Below, one piece after another: positions 17,553 to 26,114 of a stretch of DNA of 64,000 nt. Location: assembly GCA_017615545.1 (NCBI GenBank), contig JAFZZY010000007.1, positions 1 through 64,000 of the forward strand. The letters run 5' to 3'. Position 1 is the first letter of the stretch, and each line of letters opens with the position of its first letter. Under the pieces are notes generated by a model. That model had not been told where the DNA came from, made no database searches, and saw only the letters and a program-made list of their open reading frames with translations. A program made the position numbers and the translations under genes. This DNA comes from Lachnospiraceae bacterium. Lineage in GTDB: Bacteria; Bacillota; Clostridia; Lachnospirales; Lachnospiraceae.

Positions 17553-18796
17553 TCGAATTAAAAGAAGAGATAAAAAGGTTTGTGCTGGTCGGAGTCAGCA
17601 CGGGCGACACTGAGAGCCTGCAGGATTCCCTGGATGAGTTGGAGGAACTGCTGAAGACGGCCGGCGGTATCGCCTGTGGGCGATTGGTGCAGAATCTGGA
17701 CCGCATCCATCCGGTGACCTATGTCGGCAGCGGTAAGCTCGATGAGCTTCGCATGCTGGTGCAGGCGCATAACGCGGCCGGTGTCATCTGCGATGATGAA
17801 TTGAGCCCCATTCAGTTTCGCAATATGGAGGATGCTTTAGACTGCGCCGTGCTGGACCGTACGATGCTGATCCTGGATATATTTGCCGCGCATGCTGCTT
17901 CGGCGGAAGGCAAACTTCAGGTTGAACTGGCTATGCAAAAGTATCGTGCGGCGCGCCTGGTCGGACTTCGCAAGAGCCTGTCGCGACTGGGTGGCGGTAT
18001 CGGTACCCGTGGACCCGGTGAGAAGAAACTGGAGACCGACCGAAGACTCATCCATGAGCGGATCGGTTTTCTGAAGCAGGAACTGAAGAAGGTCGTGAAG
18101 AACCGTGAGGCACAGCGGAAAAACCGGGAGAGGAGTCTGCATATGTCGGCGGCGCTGGTCGGTTATACAAATGCCGGCAAATCCACTTTGTTGAACCTGC
18201 TTACGGGAGCAGATGTGCTCTCGGAAAATAAACTGTTTGCCACCTTGGATACGACAACACGTGTTCTGAAGTTTGAAAACAAGGAGGAACTGCTCCTGAC
18301 CGATACGGTAGGGTTTATCCGTAAATTGCCCCATGACGTGATCGATGCGTTTAAGAGTACGCTCGAGGAAGCGGTGCACTGTGATCTCATACTACATGTT
18401 GTGGATGCGTCGTCACCGACGATGGATGTGCAGATGCAGGTCGTGAAGGACACCTTACGCGAACTGAACGCCGGAGATAAGCCTGTCATTATGGTATTCA
18501 ACAAATGCGATGTCGTTCGTGAGAAGAACGGCGGTGAACTCCCGAAGATGAAGGACTTCTCGGCGGAGGCTTCCGTGATGATCAGCGCCAAGACCAACGA
18601 GGGCGTAGATGAACTGAAGGAACTGCTGGCTTCGTACATGCATAAGGATATGGTGTACCGCGAGGGCCTGATCGCATTTGCCGATAGTGCGAAGCTTACC
18701 TTGATCCGGAAGTATGGAAGGCTGATCAGCCAGGAGTATCGCGAAGACGGAATTTTTGTATGCGCATATCTTCCGAAGGAGCTGAATCTCCAGTAA
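17549..18796 (+). CDS. hflX: GTPase HflX
   Basis: 415 residues. HflX is a ribosome-associated GTPase that splits stalled or hibernating 70S ribosomes. The N-terminal HflX domain contains YVGSGKLDEL; the Gly-rich linker is GGGIGTRGPGEKKLE near 149-163. The G domain shows G1 GYTNAGKST, G3 DTVGF, G4 NKCD and G5 SAKT. Length and order are normal. ATGA overlap with the upstream lipoprotein gene. Confidence 0.96.
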   Translation: MIELKEEIKRFVLVGVSTGDTESLQDSLDELEELLKTAGGIACGRLVQNLDRIHPVTYVGSGKLDELRMLVQAHNAAGVICDDELSPIQFRNMEDALDCAVLDRTMLILDIFAAHAASAEGKLQVELAMQKYRAARLVGLRKSLSRLGGGIGTRGPGEKKLETDRRLIHERIGFLKQELKKVVKNREAQRKNRERSLHMSAALVGYTNAGKSTLLNLLTGADVLSENKLFATLDTTTRVLKFENKEELLLTDTVGFIRKLPHDVIDAFKSTLEEAVHCDLILHVVDASSPTMDVQMQVVKDTLRELNAGDKPVIMVFNKCDVVREKNGGELPKMKDFSAEASVMISAKTNEGVDELKELLASYMHKDMVYREGLIAFADSAKLTLIRKYGRLISQEYREDGIFVCAYLPKELNLQ

Positions 18797-18820
18797 AATC
18801 AAGCGAAAATACATGGAATC

Positions 18821-18860
18821 TACACTTGGAGCAGAGCATTTCCGCCCCAAGTGTATTTAT
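18821..18860 (+). terminator. Probable intrinsic terminator after hflX
   Basis: TACACTTGG (18821-18829) pairs with CCAAGTGTA (18847-18855) across a 17-nt loop, followed by TTTATTT. It directly precedes the regulatory region of the second nrdD. Confidence 0.6.
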
Positions 18861-18868
18861 TTCAGTAC

Positions 18869-18884
18869 ATACCATATATTGTGT
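18869..18884 (+). promoter_or_regulatory. NrdR box 1 of the second nrdD
   Basis: ATACCATATATTGTGT matches 14 of 16 consensus positions for NrdR boxes; lies just upstream of the -35. Confidence 0.7.
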
Positions 18885-18893
18885 TTTTACCTG

Positions 18894-18922
18894 TTGACAC
18901 CCACCATATTGTGTGCTACAAT
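18894..18922 (+). promoter_or_regulatory. Promoter of the second nrdD
   Basis: TTGACA (18894-18899), 17 bp, TACAAT (18917-18922). The spacer is filled by NrdR box 2, so NrdR binding would block RNA polymerase. Confidence 0.85.
18899..18914 (+). promoter_or_regulatory. NrdR box 2 of the second nrdD
   Basis: ACCCACCATATTGTGT lies exactly 30 bp downstream of box 1, about three helical turns, as is typical for paired NrdR boxes. The right half ATATTGTGT is strong, the left half weaker. Confidence 0.6.
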
Positions 18923-19007
18923 AAGGCATAACAACACAAAACATACTCCTTTTGACGGTATTTTGTCGGGAGAGCTCGAAAAAAGATATAAAAAAGAGGG
19001 AACTATT

Positions 19008-21398
19008 ATGATCAAGGTTATTAAGAGAGATGGGGAAACAGCGGAATTTCAGATCGCGAAGATCGAGGCAGCGATCGAAAAGGCCTTTGTTGCAACCGAG
19101 AAACTGGTAAATAAGGACATCATCCAGCTTCTCGCTCTGCGCGTTACGGCAGACTTCCAGACGAAGCAGAAGGACGGATGCATCACCGTCGAACAGATCC
19201 AGGACAGCGTTGAGCACGTGCTCGAGCAGTCCGGATACACCGACGTTGCAAAGGCATACATCCTGTACCGTAAGCAGCGTGAGAAGATCCGTAACATGAA
19301 GTCCACGATCCTGGACTATCGTGATGTCGTTAACAGCTACGTAAAGGTAGAAGACTGGCGTGTTAAGGAGAACTCTACCGTTACCTATTCGGTCGGCGGT
19401 CTGATCCTTTCCAACTCCGGTGCCGTTACCGCGAACTACTGGCTGTCCGAGATCTACGACGAAGAGATCGCGAAGGCACACCGTGAGGCGGATATTCACA
19501 TCCATGATCTGTCCATGCTGACCGGTTACTGCGCAGGCTGGTCCCTGAAGCAGCTCATCGTGGAAGGCCTCGGCGGTATCCCCGGTAAGATCACATCGGC
19601 TCCTGCAAAGCACCTTTCCGTTCTTTGCAACCAGATGGTAAACTTCCTCGGTATCATGCAGAACGAGTGGGCAGGCGCACAGGCATTTTCCTCGTTCGAC
19701 ACCTATCTGGCACCGTTCGTTAAGGCAGATCACCTGACCTATCCGGAAGTTAAGAAGTGCATCGAAGCTTTCGTATATGGTGTAAATACACCTTCCCGTT
19801 GGGGTACACAGGCTCCGTTCTCGAACATCACCTTAGACTGGACCGTACCGAACGACCTGGCAGAACTTCCTGCGATCGTGGGCGGTAAGGAAATGGATTT
19901 CAAGTATAAGGATTGTAAGCCTGAGATGGATATGGTGAACCGTGCGTTCATCGAGACCATGCTCGAAGGCGATGCAAACGGTCGCGGCTTCCAGTATCCG
20001 ATCCCGACCTACTCGATCACCCGGGATTTTGATTGGTCCGACACCGAGAACAACCGTCTGCTGTTCGAGATGACTTCTAAGTATGGTACTCCGTATTTCT
20101 CGAACTATATCAACAGCGACATGCAGCCTTCGGACGTTCGCAGTATGTGCTGCCGTCTGCGTCTGGATCTGCGTGAGCTTCGTAAGAAGACCGGCGGTTT
20201 CTTCGGTTCCGGCGAGAGCACAGGTAGCGTAGGCGTTGTTACGATCAATATGCCTCGTATCGCTTACCTGTCGGCCAATGAAGAGGAGTTCTATGCTCGT
20301 CTCGATCGCCTGATGGATATCTCTGCGCGTTCTTTGAAGATCAAGCGTGGCGTTATCACGAAGCTTTTGAACGAAGGTCTGTATCCTTACACCAAGCGTT
20401 ACCTGGGTACCTTCGATAACCACTTCTCGACGATCGGTCTGGTCGGCATGAACGAAGCAGGTCTGAACGCTAAGTGGATCAAGGCTGATATGACCGATGT
20501 GAAGACACAGGAATTCTCCAAGCGTGTTCTGAACCACATGCGTGAGCGCCTGTCCGATTATCAGGAGCAGTACGGTGATCTCTACAACCTCGAGGCAACC
20601 CCTGCCGAGTCGACCGCTTATCGTCTGGCTCGTCACGACAAGAAGAGATTCCCTGACATCATCAGCTCCGGCATGAATGGTGAGCCTTACTATACCAACA
20701 GTTCTCACCTGCCTGTAGGTTACACAGAGGATATCTTCGAAGCACTGGACATCCAGGATAAGCTTCAGACCCTGTACACCTCCGGTACTGTATTCCATAC
20801 GTTCCTGGGTGAGCGTCTGCCCGACTGGAAGGCAGCTGCGAAGCTGGTTCGTACGATCGCAGAAAATTACGAGCTTCCGTACTATACATTGTCCCCGACC
20901 TACTCCGTATGTCAGTCACACGGCTACATCAATGGCGAAGTCGAGATGTGCCCGATCTGCGGCAAGAAGGCCGAGATCTACAGCCGTATCACCGGTTACT
21001 ATCGTCCGGTTCAGAACTGGAACGAAGGTAAGCGTGCGGAGTTCAACGATCGTCTGGTCTACAAGATCGACGCGGAAAGAGTTGCTGCGAAGAACGCGCA
21101 TCCGATGCAGGCAGTGGCTGCTGTTGACAAGCTTGAAGTAAGCGAAGACACTGCTTCCGCAACGACCGAGAAGCGCATGCTGTTCACCACGAAGACCTGC
21201 CCGAACTGCAAGATCGCTAAGACCATGCTCGGCGATATGGACTACGAGGTCATCGACGCTGAGGAAAATGCGGACCTGGTTTCCAAGTACGGAGTAATGC
21301 AGGCACCGACCTTCATCGTAACGAACGGAGAGCACACGGATAAATATACCAATGCTTCCGAGATCAAGCGTTACGTAGACAGCCTTGCGAAAGGTTGA
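19008..21398 (+). CDS. nrdD: Class III ribonucleotide reductase fused to a C-terminal glutaredoxin-like domain
   Basis: 796 residues. N-terminal ATP cone (about 1-95, starting MIKVIKRDGE), a glycyl-radical catalytic barrel, a zinc-binding Cys group (with C-P-I-C) and the radical loop SRITGYYRPVQNW with Gly663. After an Ala/Glu/Thr-rich linker (about 700-720), residues 722-796 form a thioredoxin-fold domain with the redox pair Cys731-Pro-Asn-Cys734 and a cis-Pro-like QAPTFIV. This looks like a built-in reductant in the style of NrdH. No nrdG follows; activation probably depends on the nrdG at 14357 or another activase. Start at 19008 because the promoter and NrdR boxes lie within the longer open frame. 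Confidence 0.93.
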   Translation: MIKVIKRDGETAEFQIAKIEAAIEKAFVATEKLVNKDIIQLLALRVTADFQTKQKDGCITVEQIQDSVEHVLEQSGYTDVAKAYILYRKQREKIRNMKSTILDYRDVVNSYVKVEDWRVKENSTVTYSVGGLILSNSGAVTANYWLSEIYDEEIAKAHREADIHIHDLSMLTGYCAGWSLKQLIVEGLGGIPGKITSAPAKHLSVLCNQMVNFLGIMQNEWAGAQAFSSFDTYLAPFVKADHLTYPEVKKCIEAFVYGVNTPSRWGTQAPFSNITLDWTVPNDLAELPAIVGGKEMDFKYKDCKPEMDMVNRAFIETMLEGDANGRGFQYPIPTYSITRDFDWSDTENNRLLFEMTSKYGTPYFSNYINSDMQPSDVRSMCCRLRLDLRELRKKTGGFFGSGESTGSVGVVTINMPRIAYLSANEEEFYARLDRLMDISARSLKIKRGVITKLLNEGLYPYTKRYLGTFDNHFSTIGLVGMNEAGLNAKWIKADMTDVKTQEFSKRVLNHMRERLSDYQEQYGDLYNLEATPAESTAYRLARHDKKRFPDIISSGMNGEPYYTNSSHLPVGYTEDIFEALDIQDKLQTLYTSGTVFHTFLGERLPDWKAAAKLVRTIAENYELPYYTLSPTYSVCQSHGYINGEVEMCPICGKKAEIYSRITGYYRPVQNWNEGKRAEFNDRLVYKIDAERVAAKNAHPMQAVAAVDKLEVSEDTASATTEKRMLFTTKTCPNCKIAKTMLGDMDYEVIDAEENADLVSKYGVMQAPTFIVTNGEHTDKYTNASEIKRYVDSLAKG

Positions 21399-21410
21399 TT
21401 AATCCAATAG

Positions 21411-21455
21411 AACAAAGGACCCGGTACCATGTGGATACCGGGTCCTTTGTTTTAT
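21411..21455 (+). terminator. Strong terminator after the second nrdD
   Basis: Perfect 16-bp stem (21411-21426 with 21436-21451), 9-nt loop, then TTATAAA. It lies between convergent genes. Confidence 0.92.
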
Positions 21456-21471
21456 AAAACGATCAATATAA

Positions 21472-22089
21472 TTACGGTTCAAAAGTGATCAGGTCGGCCG
21501 CATAGGGCAGGGACTCGATCCAGTCGCAGAACACATGCCATTCTGCAAGTTTGTGATGTCTGCGGGCGCGATAGATGTTGATCGCCGTCTCATAGTTGAA
21601 GGTCAATGTACGCATCTGGTTGTACGAAGAGGGGAGCAGCTGGATGAGATCATACCAGTCCTCCTTGGATTTTGTCTCCAGATAGCGCTTACGGATCTCT
21701 TCGAGTTTATCCACGATGGTCTGCATGAAAGCAAGGGTATCGGGGCTCATCTGGTCGCAAGAGAACTGCGAAAGATCGAAGGGAGCCGAGTGGATCTTAT
21801 GCATAGTGCTGGTGGAGTTCGCTACGGTTGCGACTTTATAAGTGTCATATTCCTTCCACCAGTAGAGCGGAGCCGTCACATCGACACTGATGAAGATCAT
21901 GCGGAGAAATTTGCGGTGATCGGTACCTGCGCGTGCCAGACGCTTCGCGAGGTCGAGATCATTTTCCCCGAAAACAAAGCCGTCTTCGGTCGTTGTGCTG
22001 TCCATGCGAGCCCAGCTGTTCATCGGATTACGGGCGCCGCGGATGGCGTTTTCAAAATTCATTACGGATGTGTTTTCTATGGTTAACAT
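21472..22089 (-). CDS. Conserved protein, possibly ThyX-like (flavin-dependent thymidylate synthase fold)
   Basis: 205 residues, soluble. I do not firmly recognise it. The segment LYWWKEYDTYKVATVANS around 73-90 and the C-terminal stretch LPSSYNQMRTLTFNYETA then IYRARRHHKLAEWHVFC recall the layout of ThyX, whose late region has an NxxS/LR...AQ pattern, but the diagnostic RHRx7S motif is absent. Context supports nucleotide metabolism: a class III reductase gene converges on it and dihydrofolate reductase is divergent from it. The start ATG at 22089 has GAAGGAG upstream and a consensus promoter. Alternative: a conserved protein of unknown role. Confidence 0.45.
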   Translation of the reverse strand: MLTIENTSVMNFENAIRGARNPMNSWARMDSTTTEDGFVFGENDLDLAKRLARAGTDHRKFLRMIFISVDVTAPLYWWKEYDTYKVATVANSTSTMHKIHSAPFDLSQFSCDQMSPDTLAFMQTIVDKLEEIRKRYLETKSKEDWYDLIQLLPSSYNQMRTLTFNYETAINIYRARRHHKLAEWHVFCDWIESLPYAADLITFEP

Positions 22090-22123
22090 GGCAACTCCTT
22101 CACAGTTTCAAATTCTATGGTTT

Positions 22124-22152
22124 ATTATATACGATGGACGGATTTCTTACAA
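22124..22152 (-). promoter_or_regulatory. Promoter of the ThyX-like gene
   Basis: Minus strand TTGTAA (22152-22147), 17 bp, TATAAT (22129-22124). Confidence 0.75.
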
Positions 22153-22170
22153 GTATTAATCGGTTGGCAC

Positions 22171-22199
22171 TTGTCATTTTCCAATGATTTTGCTATAAT
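22171..22199 (+). promoter_or_regulatory. Promoter of folA
   Basis: TTGTCA (22171-22176), 17 bp, TATAAT (22194-22199); back to back with the divergent promoter, the two -35 boxes being 18 bp apart. Confidence 0.8.
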
Positions 22200-22259
22200 A
22201 TCATACATACAGTAAGACGATGAAGCTGCATAAAATCGTGGAAAGGAAGGGGAGCGTTT

Positions 22260-22766
22260 ATGAAGATCATTGTTGCTGCAGATTTGAAGAACGGTATCGG
22301 AAAAAACGGAAATCTTTTGGTGAGGATCCCCGCGGACCAGCGTCGGTTTCGCGAGATCACCATGGGGAAGATCGTCGTTATGGGGCGCAAAACGTTTGAA
22401 TCGCTTCCCGGACAGACCGGACTGTATGGTCGAAAGAATATCGTGATCAGTTACAATCCCGATTACAGGGCGAAAAATGCCGAAGTCGTATCCTCGTTTA
22501 AGGAGGCGATCGCGTATTTGAATGAGTGCCTGAATGAGGGATATACCGGAGATGACATCTACATCATCGGCGGCGAGAGCATCTATAAACTGTTTCTCCC
22601 GCTGTGTGATACGGTCTACATGACGAAGATCATGTATGAGTACGAGGCGGACACCTTCTTTCCGGAACTGAAGGAAGAGGACGGATGGAAGATGATCTCA
22701 GAGAGCGACGAAGAGACCTATTTTGATATTGAGTATTTCTACAGGGAATACCGAAGAGAATTATAG
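22260..22766 (+). CDS. folA: Dihydrofolate reductase
   Basis: 168 residues. Reduces dihydrofolate to tetrahydrofolate with NADPH. MKIIVAADLKNGIGKNGNLL is the standard N-terminus with the NADPH loop; MGRKTFESLPG around 40-50 and the IYIIGGESIYKLFL segment around 100-113 are diagnostic cofactor-binding motifs. In the usual acidic position after the Leu-Pro-like stretch the protein has IPADQRRFR, with Asp available for pterin binding. Starts the transcript shared with the kinase-like gene 14 bp downstream. Confidence 0.93.
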   Translation: MKIIVAADLKNGIGKNGNLLVRIPADQRRFREITMGKIVVMGRKTFESLPGQTGLYGRKNIVISYNPDYRAKNAEVVSSFKEAIAYLNECLNEGYTGDDIYIIGGESIYKLFLPLCDTVYMTKIMYEYEADTFFPELKEEDGWKMISESDEETYFDIEYFYREYRREL

Positions 22767-22780
22767 AAGGAGGATATGCT

Positions 22781-23428
22781 ATGAAGAAACAACAACACTA
22801 TGTCATCACATTGGGCCGCAAGTACGGTTCCGGCGGCGGTGAAGTCGCTAAGAAACTTTCAGAAAAACTGGGCATCCCGTATTATGACAAAGAGATCCTC
22901 CAGATGGTCGCTGATGAGAGCGGTATCAAGGAGAGTTATTTCCATTTGGCAGACGAGCGTGCCGGCGATAAGATCCTGTATAAGGTTATGAAGTCCATGT
23001 CTCCGAAGATCTCCAGCCCTTCCGTGGACGGAAATATCCTTTCCGACGACAACCTTTTTATGTTCCAGTCCCAGGTCATCCAGAAGCTGGCGGAGCAGGA
23101 GTCCTGTATCATCATCGGACGCTGCGCGGACGTTGTCCTGAAGGATCATCCGAGACTGTGCCGTATCTTTATCAATGCCGATAAGATCCCGCGTATGTTC
23201 CGTCTGAAGGAGCGTTTGGGCGTCGACACGAATAAAGAGATCGAGAAACTGATGAAGAAGACCGATAAACAGCGGTCGGATTATTATAATTACTATACAG
23301 GTAAAAAGTGGGCAGATATGGATAACTATGACATGATCCTGGACAGTGGTGTTCTCGGGATCGATACCTGTGTAGATGTGATCGCGGCGTATGTCGAGAT
23401 CCGAGGTTTCCTGGAAGCCGGAAAATAA
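22781..23428 (+). CDS. Cytidylate-kinase-like family protein
   Basis: 215 residues, P-loop kinase fold. ITLGRKYGSGGGEVAKKLSE at residues 9-28 is the phosphate-binding loop in the form GxxxGSGG found in the Cytidylate_kin2 family, common in Clostridia and distinct from true Cmk. CIIIGRCADVVL around 108-119 and a lid-like RLKERLG with DKQRSDYYNYYTG follow. The expected role is phosphorylation of a nucleoside monophosphate or related small molecule, but the substrate is unproven. GGAGG precedes the ATG at 22781; 14 bp after folA. Confidence 0.85.
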   Translation: MKKQQHYVITLGRKYGSGGGEVAKKLSEKLGIPYYDKEILQMVADESGIKESYFHLADERAGDKILYKVMKSMSPKISSPSVDGNILSDDNLFMFQSQVIQKLAEQESCIIIGRCADVVLKDHPRLCRIFINADKIPRMFRLKERLGVDTNKEIEKLMKKTDKQRSDYYNYYTGKKWADMDNYDMILDSGVLGIDTCVDVIAAYVEIRGFLEAGK

Positions 23429-23446
23429 ACAACAGACAGGTATGAG

Positions 23447-26101
23447 ATGAAAAAAAAGTCAACACGGTTTACGATCCTGGTCATAAGTCTGGTCCTTACG
23501 GTCCTGCTTGTGGTCGGTGTCCTTATTTTCCTGGCCGTAAAGGCCGGAGTTCTTCCGATCGGCAACGATCATGAGACGAAGTCGGTAGCCGTTCTGGGTG
23601 ATAAGACCACGCAGGCGCCGCCTGTCGAGGCCTCGGACACGGAACCCGATTCGGAAGTCGTTTCTCCGGAAGCTCCTGTTACAGAGCCTTCGGTAGCAAC
23701 GGATGATGAGAGCACAGAGGATAAGACCGAAGAGAATACAACCGAAGAAAGCGAAGATGTCTGGCCACACGAGCGAGAGGGAGTGTGGGCGGCTTTTTCG
23801 CATGCAGAAAAAGAGGCAGATCTGGATGGTTCCATGTCTGTTTTTTCGGATGCTTCCGTTTCCGGAAAGACTGCCCTTCGTCTGTTCGGTGGCCAGAAGA
23901 ACCGTTTGGTATTCTACAACGATTCGGATGCTCATTGTGATATCTATTTTTTCACCTCTGTTTCCGACGAAGATGACGATCCTTCATTTACCCTGAAGGC
24001 CGGCGAAGAAAAAGAATTCCGGTTTTCCGTGAAGGAAAATACGACTGTTTCGTATGTCCTCGCATACTCCGGCGAAGCGGGCAATGCATGCTATATCCCG
24101 GATAATGAGAGCCTGAAGCAGCTGAATAAAGAGTTTAAGATCTCGTCCGGTTCCGTGATCCACCTGGAAGGCGCGGCATCGGAATATGATGTGGATGAAT
24201 TATATAAACTGCCCGAATGTGAGATCGTATGGAAAGGAAATGGTGTCACGGGTGAGTTCATCGCCTTATATACGTTTGCGACCAAATGGAACGACGAGGA
24301 TATCCTCGGGAACTATGAGGTCGGCGGTTCTGCTGATGTTAAATTGAACGGCGTTTCGATCCTGCCTGCCCAGAATTCATTTGCCACAAAAGAACTGAAA
24401 TATGAGCAGAGCGGCAATTCCTTTAAAGTTAAGTTGCCGATCGAAGTGAACAAAAACACGACGACGAATACGCGTCTCAGTATAAGCGCGAACGGGAATG
24501 TCGAGCTCTCCGGTGAGGGCTTGAATCCCGATGGTACCGTGAATATCTTTAAACCGGTCATCTGTAAGGTGACGGACGCGAACGGTCAGACCCACGGATA
24601 TCGGCTTTCTGCAACCTATGAAAGCTATAATGTTCCAGTGGTCTACATCACGACCTCGAACGGGAAGATGGTGTCGAGTAAAAGCACATATATTACCGGC
24701 ACATTTTCCATGGATGCAGATCATGTGCCCGGCATCGACTCGATCCCGGAGATGACCATGCAGATCAAAGGCCGCGGTCACAGCACATGGAAGAAGGAAA
24801 AGAAGCCGTTTAACATCAAGTTCGATCAAAAGGTCAGCATTTTGGGGCTGCCTTCGAACCGAGATTGGGTCATGCTGGCCAATTATTTCGACCCGACGAT
24901 GTCCCGAAATTATATTTCGTTTGAACTCGCGCGGCAGATGAATTTTGATTTTACACCCTCGACATTCCCGGTACAGGTCATTTATAATGGCAAATATATC
25001 GGCATGTATTGTATCGGCGATAAGGTCGAGATCGCAAGCGGACGCGTGAATCAGACAAAGCATTCCTCGGAAGTGGATCGCGATTACCTGATCGAGGTAC
25101 GCGGATATGAGTCCGGTTATCGGATGGGTCATTCTGCGTTTACCGCAGGGCTGCTTCGCGATGTTGCGATCAAAAACCCGGAGCCCGAAGAGATCACCGC
25201 GGCTCAATACAAATATATCTATGATTATGTTATGGCTGCCAACGACGCAGTTGTGAACCTGTCGAACTACGAAGACTATATCGACATAGATTCTCTGGTC
25301 GACTGGTTTATCATTACGGAGCTCACGTATAACTGCGACGGCGCGTTCAACCGTAGCGTTTACATCGAAAAACGGGCAGGACAGAAACTGAAGTTCCAGC
25401 CGGTTTGGGATTTCGATCTGGCACTGGGCAATGTCGGAAACCTGACGCCGGAATACGACAGCTGGGCTTGCTCACAAAACGGTTTTACCGATACGGAGAT
25501 CACTTGGGGAACCTACCTGGTACAGGATCCTAAGTTCATGGCTCGCCTTGAAAAACGTTGGAAAGAAGTCAGAGGCATCCTGCGCTCGACTGCGACCGAA
25601 TCGCTGAAGACCATGCGCCATTTGATGTATAAAGTCGGTGACGCAAACTTCAACATGTGGGTGATTCCGGGAGAACGCCAGGGCTGGGAGTGGTCGTTTG
25701 TTTCCGACTACCTGGATTACAAACAACACATGGATTACATCGAGGTCTTCCTGGAGAAGAGATTCAATGTTATGGATAAGGTCCTCATTGACCATGCTTC
25801 CATGCGATATTATGCAGATGGCAAACTGCACGGTGATCCGATCCTTACCGATACGACCTATCCGGTTTCCAGCCTGACACTGGAAAAAGCTACGGCCGAA
25901 TCGACCGAAGAGACGGAGAATCCGGAGGAGACTACGCCGGACGAATCGGATCCGGAGGAACCTGATACACAGGCTCCGGAGGAAGAAACACAGCCTGCCG
26001 AAGAAACAGGGCAGGAGAACCCCGGCGGGGCCGAGGTTCCGGAAACTGCGGCGCCTCAGGAAACTGAGCCGCAGACTATGGAGGAGGCTTCCTCCGACTG
26101 A
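23447..26101 (+). CDS. Membrane-anchored CotH-type kinase protein
   Basis: 884 residues. One N-terminal membrane helix (about 8-32) with the bulk outside the cell. An acidic Thr/Glu/Pro-rich stalk (about 45-105) leads to a beta-rich region and then a CotH domain (about 395-800). CotH marks: QIKGRGHSTW beginning at residue 439 and W654-D-F-D-L-A-L-G-N, the metal-binding segment of this atypical protein kinase fold. A Pro/Glu/Thr-rich tail closes the chain. In Bacillus CotH phosphorylates spore coat proteins, but no sporulation genes lie nearby, and membrane-anchored CotH proteins are common in non-sporing Clostridia. Target unknown. The Shine-Dalgarno is weak (ACAGG). Confidence 0.85.
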   Translation: MKKKSTRFTILVISLVLTVLLVVGVLIFLAVKAGVLPIGNDHETKSVAVLGDKTTQAPPVEASDTEPDSEVVSPEAPVTEPSVATDDESTEDKTEENTTEESEDVWPHEREGVWAAFSHAEKEADLDGSMSVFSDASVSGKTALRLFGGQKNRLVFYNDSDAHCDIYFFTSVSDEDDDPSFTLKAGEEKEFRFSVKENTTVSYVLAYSGEAGNACYIPDNESLKQLNKEFKISSGSVIHLEGAASEYDVDELYKLPECEIVWKGNGVTGEFIALYTFATKWNDEDILGNYEVGGSADVKLNGVSILPAQNSFATKELKYEQSGNSFKVKLPIEVNKNTTTNTRLSISANGNVELSGEGLNPDGTVNIFKPVICKVTDANGQTHGYRLSATYESYNVPVVYITTSNGKMVSSKSTYITGTFSMDADHVPGIDSIPEMTMQIKGRGHSTWKKEKKPFNIKFDQKVSILGLPSNRDWVMLANYFDPTMSRNYISFELARQMNFDFTPSTFPVQVIYNGKYIGMYCIGDKVEIASGRVNQTKHSSEVDRDYLIEVRGYESGYRMGHSAFTAGLLRDVAIKNPEPEEITAAQYKYIYDYVMAANDAVVNLSNYEDYIDIDSLVDWFIITELTYNCDGAFNRSVYIEKRAGQKLKFQPVWDFDLALGNVGNLTPEYDSWACSQNGFTDTEITWGTYLVQDPKFMARLEKRWKEVRGILRSTATESLKTMRHLMYKVGDANFNMWVIPGERQGWEWSFVSDYLDYKQHMDYIEVFLEKRFNVMDKVLIDHASMRYYADGKLHGDPILTDTTYPVSSLTLEKATAESTEETENPEETTPDESDPEEPDTQAPEEETQPAEETGQENPGGAEVPETAAPQETEPQTMEEASSD

Positions 26102-26114
26102 TTAGGAGCACATT

